NCBI RefSeq assembly: GCF_018256155.1
Contig: NZ_JAERLY010000001.1
Location: 186,001 to 250,000, forward strand
Direction: 5' to 3'
From: Gluconobacter sp. Dm-62
Lineage (GTDB): Bacteria > Pseudomonadota > Alphaproteobacteria > Acetobacterales > Acetobacteraceae
Length of the DNA stretch: 64,000 nt
Shown: positions 53,096-60,877 of the stretch, piece by piece
Numbering within the stretch: position 1 is the stretch's first letter
Layout of the letters: each line of letters opens with the position of its first letter
Translations under genes and position numbers: made by a program
The notes under the pieces: generated by a model
What the model saw: only the letters and a program-made list of their open reading frames with translations
Told to the model about the DNA's origin: nothing
Database searches by the model: none

Positions 53096-54277
53096 GTGTT
53101 CAAAACACTTTCCGGTCCGGCGATCGCAGGTCTCTGCGCCCTGTTTGCATCGACCTTCATTGCGGTGACAACCGAGGTCGCGCCGGTTGGCCTGCTGATC
53201 GATATGGCCAAATCCTTCGACATCACCGAGGGTCATGCCGGGCTGGCCGTCAGTGCTTACGCACTGCTTGTCGCGTTCGGGGCCGTGCCGATCACGATCG
53301 CCACGAGCCGCATGGACCGCAAGATGCTCATGCTGCTTTGCCTTGCAGGATATGTCGTCTCCAACCTGATTTCCGCCATGGCACCCAGCTTTGTCATCGT
53401 CTGCGCCGGACGCGCGCTCGGGGGCCTTTCGCATGCGCTGCTGATGTCCATTGCCGCCGCCTATGCTGCCCATCTGGTACCTGAGCGCATGACGGGTCGG
53501 GCGATTTCCTTTGTCTTTGGCGGTACGTCGCTGGGGTCGGTTCTGGGCGTTCCGGGCGCGGCTGCGATCAGCCATTTCGCGAGCTGGCGCGTGGCGCTTT
53601 ATGTCATTGCGGGGCTTGCCGCACTTCTGACGATCTTCATCGCACTCTATCTGCCGCCTGTTCGCGGTGCTGATACCAAGGCTCTGAAGGTTCCGACCAT
53701 CCGCTCACCGCAGGCGGCACGTATTTTTGGCGTTGTAATCTGCGTGAACGCCGTATTCTTCTTCGCGCATAACCTGCTGTACACTTATGTCTCCCCGCTG
53801 CTGCTCGTCCACGGCCTTCCAGAGCATTTGCTCAGCATTGCCCTGCTCGTCACGGGCGCGGTCAGTATTCTTGGCCTGTGGGGAGCGGGACAGGTTGTGG
53901 ACCGCTGGCCAGCAGCCGGCCTGTTTGGCGGTGGCATTGCCATGCTCGTTGGCATGATGCTGGTTTACGGGCACCTGATTTCCGCATGGCCGAGCGTCGG
54001 GGCCGTTGGGCTATGGTGCATGGGTTATGCCGCCATCATTCCCTTCGTCATGTCCGGCGCCATTCGGGCGCGTGCGACCAGTGCGGATGTGGCGGGGGCC
54101 GCCATCAACAGCAGCAGCAATTTCGGCATCCTTTTGGGCTCGGCGATCGGGGGGCATCTTCTGAGCACGCTGGGCTTTGCAGTTCTATGCCCGGCCTCAG
54201 TCGTGATCGCCCTGGGCGGGATCCTGCTTGCGGCGTTCAATCCCGCCGCTTTCCCCCGCAGACTTCAGCACGACTGA
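53096..54277 (+). CDS. MFS efflux transporter (DHA1 / SotB-YdhP-like)
   Basis: Twelve-helix drug/sugar efflux protein, 393 residues. The opening ALFASTFIAVTTEVAPVGLLIDMAKSF fits the DHA1 sugar-efflux (SotB/AraJ/YdhP) subgroup, followed by motif A-like TIATSRMDRKMLM (about 65), RALGGLSHALLMSIAAAYAAHLVPERMTGRAISFVFGGTSLGSVLGVPGA (motif B/C, about 105-153). GTG at 53096 has AGGAAG 6 bases upstream. Substrate unknown: sugars, drugs or, given the Fur-controlled operon opposite, a siderophore could be considered, with no sequence proof. Confidence 0.88.
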   Translation: MFKTLSGPAIAGLCALFASTFIAVTTEVAPVGLLIDMAKSFDITEGHAGLAVSAYALLVAFGAVPITIATSRMDRKMLMLLCLAGYVVSNLISAMAPSFVIVCAGRALGGLSHALLMSIAAAYAAHLVPERMTGRAISFVFGGTSLGSVLGVPGAAAISHFASWRVALYVIAGLAALLTIFIALYLPPVRGADTKALKVPTIRSPQAARIFGVVICVNAVFFFAHNLLYTYVSPLLLVHGLPEHLLSIALLVTGAVSILGLWGAGQVVDRWPAAGLFGGGIAMLVGMMLVYGHLISAWPSVGAVGLWCMGYAAIIPFVMSGAIRARATSADVAGAAINSSSNFGILLGSAIGGHLLSTLGFAVLCPASVVIALGGILLAAFNPAAFPRRLQHD

Positions 54278-54290
54278 GGCCCCGACACAC

Positions 54291-54767
54291 CTAGCCGATC
54301 ATGTCCTTTTCCTTCTTTTCGCGCTCCGCCCCGATACTGAGCTTCTGATAGATCCCAAGCGCAATAACCATCCCTGTCGCCACGACCAGCAGGGCGGCGG
54401 GATACAGAATGTCGCTCGGGTCCTTGCCGCTGCGCTCGAACACGCCCACCAGCCCTTCGATGAAGACCGCGATGATGACGGTCGTCATGAACTTGGTCAG
54501 GCTGACACGGGCCTCGGCAATGGACTGCTTGCCCTTGGGCCGCAGGACTTCTTCCTCGATGAAGTATTTCGCCACGTCGAAGACGGCGATCGAGATCACG
54601 ACATAGCTGATGGCCTGAAGGATTTCCTCACGCCCCTCCGTCAGGGACGCTACGAAGGCTGTAACGAGACCAATGCCACCGGAGAGAATCAGGAAGCTGG
54701 CCAGCAGAATCAAAAGTGCACTGGCGCCCGCAAAAGCCCAGCGGGACAGGGAATGAATATTCGGCAT
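54291..54767 (-). CDS. Conserved small membrane protein, unknown function
   Basis: A 158-residue protein with three or four hydrophobic segments (FAGASALLILLASFLILSGG, ISYVVISIAVFDVAKYF, FMTTVIIAVFIEGLVGVF, LYPAALLVVATGMVIALG), and a charged cytoplasmic loop (IEEEVLRPKGKQSIAEAR) in the middle. The tail is lysine/glutamate-rich (EREKKEKD). I choose the ATG at 54767; the open frame extends to 55544 but only as the antisense-phase reading of the ACR3 gene region. I recognise no family. It converges on the MFS gene with 13 bp between stops. Confidence 0.7.
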   Translation of the reverse strand: MPNIHSLSRWAFAGASALLILLASFLILSGGIGLVTAFVASLTEGREEILQAISYVVISIAVFDVAKYFIEEEVLRPKGKQSIAEARVSLTKFMTTVIIAVFIEGLVGVFERSGKDPSDILYPAALLVVATGMVIALGIYQKLSIGAEREKKEKDMIG

Positions 54768-54901
54768 GATGTGTCGCTCTGCATCTCGGGAAAAACTGCA
54801 GACGGATCCGGACATTTTCAGCGACAGGGACCATCTGCAGGACAGATACATATTATCCGACCTCACGGCGTGAAGGCGAGCATGATCTTTACGCCACACG
54901 A

Positions 54902-55870
54902 TTACAAACGACTGCTTCCCAGCCGGGGCATGACCTGAATGAAGAGCAGTTCCGCAACCAGCTCTACGAGAGTCTGTGTGACGATGACCGCCGGGAGCAG
55001 AGGCGCTCCTCCCGGTATGGCCAGCGCAAGCGGCAGCACGACGAGCGAATTGCGCGTCGCCCCACTGAAAGCAATGGCCCGACCAGCCGGCGCCTCCAGC
55101 CTGAACAACCGCGAGATGCCCCAGCCCAGTCCGGGCGCAAGCAGGGCAAAGGCTCCATAGACAGGCACAACATTCAGCACGGCTGACGTCGCCTGCCCCA
55201 GATGCGGGACCATGGACGCGATGACGATGAACAGGACGATCGCCGTAACCGGCACTGGAAACAGGCCAAGTGCCGTGGCCACATGCTGTCCTGACGAACG
55301 TCTCCGCGCCCAGAGCTGGACAAGCCATGCGAGCCCCAGCGGAACGGCAATCAGCCACAAAAAGGCATGCAGGAACGGTCCTTCCTGAACCATTTGCGAC
55401 ATCCCATCCCCCAGAAAAAGGGCAAGCCAGACCGGAAGCGCCACCATCTGCACGACCAGAAGAGCGGGTGTGGATGCCAGAAGGAGTGTGGCATCCCCGC
55501 GCCCCATCTGGGTGAACGTCACCACCCAGTCGATGCACGGACAAAGCAGGACCATCAGAAGACCCAGCCGGATCATCCCGTCAGCCGGCGCAAACGGGAT
55601 CAGCAGTGCGACCAGCGCAGGAACAGCCACGAAGTTCGTCACCAGAAGGGCCATGAGGAACCGGGCGTTGCGAAAGGCCTGTCCCAGTTCCGCAAGTGGG
55701 ATCTGGAGAAAGGTCACGAACAGCATCACGCCCAGTGCGGGGTTGATGACGATCTCCCAGGATGCCGTCCCTGTTACCAGCATGGCCGTTACCACACCCA
55801 GAAAAACGGCAAGAAAATATAGCGCGACCTGATACCGCTCCAGCACGTCGCGCGTCGTGCTGACAGTCAT
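54902..55870 (-). CDS. ACR3/BASS-superfamily arsenite-efflux-type transporter
   Basis: Inner-membrane protein of 322 residues with ten hydrophobic segments. The segment VLLCPCIDWVVTFTQMGRGDATLLLASTPALLVVQ (about 107-141) carries a Cys in the position of the conserved ACR3 cysteine (CxDWV...GD), and GRAIAFSGATRNSLVVLPLALA (about 265) is the second ACR3-like motif. It should export arsenite or a similar oxyanion, but no arsR or arsC lies near, so another anion is possible. The start codon is directly preceded by a 16-bp inverted repeat. Confidence 0.8.
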   Translation of the reverse strand: MTVSTTRDVLERYQVALYFLAVFLGVVTAMLVTGTASWEIVINPALGVMLFVTFLQIPLAELGQAFRNARFLMALLVTNFVAVPALVALLIPFAPADGMIRLGLLMVLLCPCIDWVVTFTQMGRGDATLLLASTPALLVVQMVALPVWLALFLGDGMSQMVQEGPFLHAFLWLIAVPLGLAWLVQLWARRRSSGQHVATALGLFPVPVTAIVLFIVIASMVPHLGQATSAVLNVVPVYGAFALLAPGLGWGISRLFRLEAPAGRAIAFSGATRNSLVVLPLALAIPGGAPLLPAVIVTQTLVELVAELLFIQVMPRLGSSRL

Positions 55871-55872
55871 GC

Positions 55873-55888
55873 CTCTAACCCGTTAGAG
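55873..55888. promoter_or_regulatory. Inverted repeat abutting the ACR3-like start codon
   Basis: CTCTAAC-CC-GTTAGAG is a perfect palindrome with 7-bp arms, 2 bases from the start codon of the ACR3-like gene, where the ribosome binding site would be. It could be an operator or an mRNA hairpin that masks the start. No Shine-Dalgarno outside it is obvious. Confidence 0.45.
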
Positions 55889-55989
55889 CTGGAAACAGGC
55901 GGAAAGCACATCAAAGTTCTCTGGGTCTGCATCTTAACGTTGATGCAGGATGTGCGGAGGAGCGGTCAACCCAACGGTCTGTTTAGTGA

Positions 55990-56760
55990 TTATTGGGCCA
56001 TCCAGCCGCCGTCCACCATCAGATTGTGCCCGGCGATATAAGTTGCCTCGTCACTTGCAAGGAACAGGGCCGCATGAGCGACATCCTTTGGCGTTCCCAA
56101 TCGGGGCATGGCGGTCCGCTGGCGTGAATATTCCAGTTTCGCGGGATCAATAGCCGAGCCCGTTTTACCGGTCAGGATCTTGCCTGGTGCCACGGCATTG
56201 CAGACAATGAAATCCTTCGCATAGTCCGTCGCAACCTGTTTGGTCATATAGACAAGCCCCGCCTTGCTGACGCCATAGGCAAAATCGTCCGGCGCCCCAA
56301 TCATGCCGTGTTGGGACGTTATGTTGACAATGCGCCCGCGGGTCTCGTTCACGATGTCCTGCCTCAGCATCTGCCGCACGGCCTCCCGCAGGCATAGATA
56401 GGCGCCTGTCAGATTGACGTTCATCACCCGGTCCCAGTCCGCCATTTCCGTCTCTGCCAGAGGCAGACCACCCCGGACCATGGCGTTATTGATCAGGATA
56501 TCGACACGCCCGAAGGTCTCGACGGTTTGTCGAAACAGCGCTTTGACCTCATCCTCGCTGGAAATATCGGTTTTGATGAACACAGCCCGCGATGTGATCT
56601 GGCCAAGCGCCTGAATAACTGGTTCGCCACCCTCCACGACATCCTCGGTGATGTCCGCCGCGACGACGGCCGCACCCTCACGCGCGAAAAGAAGTGCAAT
56701 GGCCCTTCCGATCCCGGAGGACGCACCTGTAACGATTACTGTCTTGTCTAACAGACGCAT
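55990..56760 (-). CDS. Short-chain dehydrogenase/reductase, glucose-dehydrogenase-like
   Basis: Classical SDR oxidoreductase, 256 residues from the ATG at 56760. It has the NAD(P)-binding TGASSGIGRAIA (about residues 12-23), NNAMVRGG where NNAG is usual (about 92), catalytic Ser in NITSQHG (about 151), YGVSKAG with Tyr/Lys (about 165) and a C-terminus (ATYIAGHNLMVDGGW) common in glucose/gluconate-type SDRs. An Asp after the second strand (AADITED) suggests NAD preference. Last gene of the receptor-transporter operon, 10 bp after the ATPase. Substrate unknown; context suggests it acts on the imported compound. Confidence 0.88.
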   Translation of the reverse strand: MRLLDKTVIVTGASSGIGRAIALLFAREGAAVVAADITEDVVEGGEPVIQALGQITSRAVFIKTDISSEDEVKALFRQTVETFGRVDILINNAMVRGGLPLAETEMADWDRVMNVNLTGAYLCLREAVRQMLRQDIVNETRGRIVNITSQHGMIGAPDDFAYGVSKAGLVYMTKQVATDYAKDFIVCNAVAPGKILTGKTGSAIDPAKLEYSRQRTAMPRLGTPKDVAHAALFLASDEATYIAGHNLMVDGGWMAQ

Positions 56761-56770
56761 GACGTAGTCC

Positions 56771-57550
56771 TCAGTGTCGGATGATCTGTTGAAGAAAAGC
56801 GCGGGTACGGTCATGCTGTGGATGCAGAAAGAACGCGTCAGGCGCATTGCGCTCGACGATCTGTCCGGCATCCATGAAGATGACTTCATCCGCGACGCTG
56901 CGGGCAAATCCCATTTCATGCGTTACGCAGACCATCGTCATGCCCTCGTCCGCCAGTTCGACCATGACATCCAGAACTTCCTTGATCATTTCCGGATCGA
57001 GTGCAGAAGTTGGTTCGTCAAACAGCATGACTTTGGGCTGCATGCACAGTGCTCTCGCAATCGCAACGCGCTGCTGCTGACCGCCTGAAATCGCGGATGG
57101 AAGCTTATCGGCATGCTGAGAGATTTTTACGCGTTCCAGATAATGCCGGGCAAGCGCCTCGGCCTCGGCTTTTGATTTTCCACGAACCTTCATGGGCGCA
57201 ATCATGAGGTTCTGCAGAATGGTCAGATGCGGGAAAAGGTTGAAATGCTGGAATACCATGCCGACCTCACGGCGGATCAGGTCCAGATTCCGGGATTTCC
57301 CGTTGATTGGCACCCCTTCCACCAGCAGTTCACCACTATCAAACGTCTCCAGACCGTTCATACAGCGGATCAGGGTGGATTTACCTGACCCCGACGGGCC
57401 GCAGATGACCACCCGGCTTCCCTGATCGATCGTAAGGTTGATATTTCGCAGGGCATGATAGCTGCCGTAATGCTTTTCCAGAGACCGGACGTCAATTGCG
57501 ACCGAAACGTTCGGGACGGGCGGCATAGCGGACGACCTTTCAGAAGTCAT
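56771..57550 (-). CDS. Polar amino-acid-type ABC transporter ATPase (GlnQ/HisP-like)
   Basis: ATPase of 259 residues with the PAAT pattern: [17 protein letters not shown], Walker [10 protein letters not shown] (about 51-59), [17 protein letters not shown] (about 99), signature [15 protein letters not shown] (about 154), Walker [16 protein letters not shown] and the switch [14 protein letters not shown], which identify the amino-acid (glutamine/histidine/opine) branch. The start overlaps the epimerase gene by 11 bp. It works with the two permeases and binding protein encoded further upstream in the same operon. Confidence 0.93.
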   Translation of the reverse strand: MTSERSSAMPPVPNVSVAIDVRSLEKHYGSYHALRNINLTIDQGSRVVICGPSGSGKSTLIRCMNGLETFDSGELLVEGVPINGKSRNLDLIRREVGMVFQHFNLFPHLTILQNLMIAPMKVRGKSKAEAEALARHYLERVKISQHADKLPSAISGGQQQRVAIARALCMQPKVMLFDEPTSALDPEMIKEVLDVMVELADEGMTMVCVTHEMGFARSVADEVIFMDAGQIVERNAPDAFFLHPQHDRTRAFLQQIIRH

Positions 57551-58511
57551 TGGGATAGTGCTCCAGCCATGTAAGATAATCGTTCAGCGTGTCGGTGAAG
57601 GACGGGATGAAGTCCGTATCCTGACGAAGGCGCGCGATGGAAAGCGGTGCTCTGTCCTGCTTCATGGGAAAATGGATGTTGGCGTCTTCACTCGGACCAG
57701 CCAACGAAATGCCGGGTGCGTGCAGGGCTTCCGCCATTGTAGTTCCCCATGTTGCCACAGCGCTGACATGACCATTGCCGACATTGTAAATTGCATGGCG
57801 CAAGCGGGTACTCAGCGCGATGGCCGCAAGCGCCGCCCCGGCGTCACGACTGTAAAGCCAGTCTCCCCACATCTCCCTCCCCAGAACGGCTTTTTTGCCA
57901 GTCTTCAGGATGCTCAGAACCTGTGCCTGCGGGCTGAGAAGCGGGCGGACCCCGGTATCATGCTCCCACGGCCCGTAGACCGGTCCAATCCGCGCGAGGC
58001 GAACATCCATCCCATAAATATCCCCCAGACGGAGAGCCATTTTTTCCGCTGCCAGTTTGGTAATACCGTAAAGCGACTGCGGCGCCAGAAGATGGGTCTC
58101 TTTTATGGGGCCTTCCGCCGGCTCAACGGGGCCATAGATTGCCACGCTGCTGGCGATCACGACGCGCCGGACATTATGTGCGTTCTGGAGGACGCAGAGC
58201 AGGTTTGCGACCCCGGAAACATTGATCTCGGTAATGCGGGCCGGACACGCCTTTTCGGTAGCAAGATCCGGTGTCATGGCAGCAAGATGGACGACGATTT
58301 CAGGCGCGCAGGCTTCTACTGCGGCACCCACATCGGAAGCCGAGCAGACATTGCCCTCAATAAACTTCACGTCCTGAAACGGAGCCCGACTGCCGAACCG
58401 GGGCGCAACAGGTGTCGTTGCAAAAAGCACGGGAACATGACCCAGCTTCAGCAATGCTTCCGCGAGTGCCAGCCCAACAAATCCCGTGCCACCTGTTATG
58501 AGGATCTTCAC
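57540..58511 (-). CDS. NAD-dependent epimerase/dehydratase-family protein
   Basis: Extended SDR of 323 residues, like UDP-sugar 4-epimerases and related sugar or sugar-acid dehydrogenases. It starts [20 protein letters not shown] with the GxxGxxG nucleotide site, then VHLAAMTPD (about 77), SSVAIYG with catalytic Ser (about 122) and YGITKLAAE with Tyr/Lys (about 147). The GTG at 58511 overlaps the permease stop codon (GTGA); a longer frame to 58574 lies inside the permease gene. An enzyme gene between permease and ATPase of an amino-acid-type ABC system is unusual and indicates that the transported compound is probably sugar-like or carries a sugar or hydroxy-acid part. Confidence 0.87.
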   Translation of the reverse strand: MKILITGGTGFVGLALAEALLKLGHVPVLFATTPVAPRFGSRAPFQDVKFIEGNVCSASDVGAAVEACAPEIVVHLAAMTPDLATEKACPARITEINVSGVANLLCVLQNAHNVRRVVIASSVAIYGPVEPAEGPIKETHLLAPQSLYGITKLAAEKMALRLGDIYGMDVRLARIGPVYGPWEHDTGVRPLLSPQAQVLSILKTGKKAVLGREMWGDWLYSRDAGAALAAIALSTRLRHAIYNVGNGHVSAVATWGTTMAEALHAPGISLAGPSEDANIHFPMKQDRAPLSIARLRQDTDFIPSFTDTLNDYLTWLEHYPNDF

Positions 58512-59188
58512 GTTCTGGAACGCCCCGAAAGCTCTCTCTGCTCCAGACGCGAAACCCAGTGGGAAAAGGGCCACAACAGAACAAAGAAAATGACCGCAAC
58601 TGCTGTTAGTGGTGTCGGGTTATAAGTCTGCTCCTGTGCGATCTGGGCAGATCGGAGAAGTTCAGGGATTGCAACAAGCCCCGCAATCGATGTTGTCTTT
58701 ACAAGTTCGAGAGAATTACTAGCCAGCGGCGCAATCACCTTACGCAGAACCTGCGGCAGAATCAGGTAGATCATGGCTTTGGCGCGATGAAAGCCAAGAG
58801 ACTGAGCCGCCTCCATCTGCCCTTTGGGAATGGAGTCCAGCCCAGCGCGAAAAATCTCGCTGAAATATCCGGTGTTGTTAAGAACAATCGCCGCCACCAC
58901 GGCTGCGAAGCTGCCCAGCGTGATCCCCAAAAAGGGGAGACTGTAATAGATCAGGATCAGCATCATGAGCACAGGAAAAGCCCGCATCAGATCGATCAGC
59001 ACCAAAAGGACCCGACGCAATATCCGACCTGAGAAGCTGTAAAGAAGTGCCAGCGCAAGACCACACAGTAACGACAAGGGCAACGCTGCTGCCGAAAGCA
59101 GCAGAGTGAACTTCAACCCCTGCCAGAGCAGAGCCTGAACGGTCATCAGGGACGGAATATTGAAGAAATTATCCAGAAACAGATGCAT
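58508..59188 (-). CDS. Polar amino-acid-type ABC permease (second)
   Basis: Inner-membrane permease, 226 residues, five or six helices. Key features are the RAFPVLMMLILIYYSLPFLGI segment (about 69-89, the HisMQ-type RTLPVLV/LFLIYYGLP pattern) and the coupling loop AAQSLGFHRAKAMIYLILPQVLRKVIAP (about 127). It lies 12 bp after the first permease and its stop overlaps the epimerase start. Confidence 0.9.
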   Translation of the reverse strand: MHLFLDNFFNIPSLMTVQALLWQGLKFTLLLSAAALPLSLLCGLALALLYSFSGRILRRVLLVLIDLMRAFPVLMMLILIYYSLPFLGITLGSFAAVVAAIVLNNTGYFSEIFRAGLDSIPKGQMEAAQSLGFHRAKAMIYLILPQVLRKVIAPLASNSLELVKTTSIAGLVAIPELLRSAQIAQEQTYNPTPLTAVAVIFFVLLWPFSHWVSRLEQRELSGRSRT

Positions 59189-59200
59189 TTTCAGGCCATC

Positions 59201-59866
59201 CTAATGCGAGAAATGCCGTTCGAGATAACGACTGAACATGACAAGCGGGATAAAGAACAAAAGATAGAACCCTGCTGCAAGCGTAAGCGGTGACGAATTG
59301 GCCTTTATGGACATAACGCTCTGCGCGCTCCCGAGTGTTTCCTGCAACGATACTGCGATGCCAAACGCAGTTCCCTTTGTGATTGCAATCGTACGGTTCG
59401 TAACCAGAGGAAGAGCAAGGCGAATGGCCTGCGGAAGAATGAAAAGAAAAAGGGCCTGCGGGCGTCGGAAGCCCAGTGCAGACGCAGCTTCCCACTGCCC
59501 CGCAGACACAGCTGCAATGGCAGCCCAAAAAATTTCTGCCGAAAAGGCCGCCAGAACTGCTGACAGCGCAATGACTGTAGACAGAAATGCCGAAAAGCGG
59601 ATGCCAGCATAAGGCAGTCCGAAGTATATGAAGATTAACACTACAAGCTGAGGGAGCGTCCGGAAAATTTCGACGTAAAACCGGATCGCTGCACCCAGAA
59701 GCCGATTGCGCAGACACCGCAGCAAAGCCAGCCCCAAACCGCCACTGACACCCATCGCAATAATGAGCACCGCTGCCCGCACGGTTACCCAGAACCCTGC
59801 CAGTACATCCGGAAAGGCCGCCTTCAGGACCTGCAGATTGAAATAGTTTTCAAAAATCTGGTGCAT
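59201..59866 (-). CDS. Polar amino-acid-type ABC permease (first)
   Basis: Inner-membrane permease of 221 residues with the same family pattern: EIFRTLPQLVVLIFIYFGLPYAGI (about 65-88) and coupling loop AASALGFRRPQALFLFILPQAIRLALP (about 126). The pair with the second permease is the heterodimeric HisQ/HisM arrangement. It begins 56 bp after the binding-protein gene. Confidence 0.9.
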   Translation of the reverse strand: MHQIFENYFNLQVLKAAFPDVLAGFWVTVRAAVLIIAMGVSGGLGLALLRCLRNRLLGAAIRFYVEIFRTLPQLVVLIFIYFGLPYAGIRFSAFLSTVIALSAVLAAFSAEIFWAAIAAVSAGQWEAASALGFRRPQALFLFILPQAIRLALPLVTNRTIAITKGTAFGIAVSLQETLGSAQSVMSIKANSSPLTLAAGFYLLFFIPLVMFSRYLERHFSH

Positions 59867-59922
59867 GGACCATCCAGGAAAAGAATATTCCGAAAATGAC
59901 AGAGAAAGTCATGAAGCCCCGG

Positions 59923-60774
59923 TCAGTGACATTGAACAGAATGGGGCGCAGGGTCGTAACCGGAAAAACCCGGTGGCCCGAAACCCGGATAAATGGTCAT
60001 CAGCGGATTGTCCTTCGAAGGAGGCGCGCCGTACCATTTTTTATAAAGGCGCCCCAGAGCGCCTTCCTGTTTCAGGCACTCGATTGCCATTTCTGTCCGG
60101 TTCCGCAACTCTACATCGTCCTTGCGAAACGCATATCCAAAATTACGTCCGTCGAAATCCTTGTATCCAACTTCGATAAGAGGATTTCGACTGGCCGCAT
60201 AAACGGTTGTTGGAATTTCATTCAGTGCTGTAAAGGCGCGGCCCGTCATGACAGCCAGAACCGAGTCAGGAAAAGTCTCATATCGCTGGACCGAAAACCC
60301 GTAGCGATCATGGTTCACTGTTGCCCAGGTATCGGAGAGTGTTCCACGGTTCACAGCGAGAACCTTGCCTCTCAGATCCGCCAGTCCTGAGATTTTCTGC
60401 CCTTTAAGAACAATAAATCCGTTGCCCGTGGCAAAAATCGGCTCACTGAACAGCAATCTTTCGCTACGATCCTGAGTAATGTTCAGTGGATTGACCATGA
60501 TGTCGATCCGTGACGAAAACAACGCCGGAAACAATCCAGAGAAATTAATATCTTCGACATCGACCGACCGGTATCCCATCTTCCGTGCAACCATGTTGAT
60601 GAGATCAATCCCGAAGCCTTCCGGCCCATTCGGACCACGGATGACCCAAGGCGCCACGCCGAAATCAGAACCCACCATCAGCGTGTCCTGAGCAGGGGCG
60701 GCCTCACACGTTACTCCTGAAAAGAGCATGCATGCCATGGGCAGAAAAGCGCAGAGAGACCTCCGCAAACGCAT
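59923..60774 (-). CDS. Periplasmic amino-acid-type solute-binding protein (SBP family 3)
   Basis: Exported receptor for the ABC system, 283 residues from the ATG at 60774, with a signal peptide (LRRSLCAFLPMACMLFSG, cleavage near CEA; the Cys sits where a lipoprotein site might be, but the lipobox is poor). The SBP_bac_3 signatures are GPEGFGIDLINMVARKMGY (about 45), FPALFSSRIDIMVNPLNIT (about 82), RSERLLFSEPIF and LADLRGKVLAVNRGT (about 130). The tail is Pro/Gly-rich. The SBP_bac_3 motif usually reading G(V/I)D(I/V)D is PLNI here, and the Arg/Asp pair for an alpha-amino acid is not obvious, so the ligand may not be an ordinary amino acid. Confidence 0.88.
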   Translation of the reverse strand: MRLRRSLCAFLPMACMLFSGVTCEAAPAQDTLMVGSDFGVAPWVIRGPNGPEGFGIDLINMVARKMGYRSVDVEDINFSGLFPALFSSRIDIMVNPLNITQDRSERLLFSEPIFATGNGFIVLKGQKISGLADLRGKVLAVNRGTLSDTWATVNHDRYGFSVQRYETFPDSVLAVMTGRAFTALNEIPTTVYAASRNPLIEVGYKDFDGRNFGYAFRKDDVELRNRTEMAIECLKQEGALGRLYKKWYGAPPSKDNPLMTIYPGFGPPGFSGYDPAPHSVQCH

Positions 60775-60877
60775 GGCATCAGACCCTTTCAAAAACCACA
60801 TCCAGAATTCGGACCCCAGAATGTTCTGAAAACGGCACAACCCATTTCCAGAACACGCTTTGATTAAGTTACGCTTT

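Noticed and set aside
54768-55544. N-terminal extension of the small membrane protein to 417 codons
   Set aside because: The extension overlaps the ACR3-like gene in a shifted phase and is Cys/Gly/Arg-rich; the ATG at 54767 starts directly before the first membrane helix.
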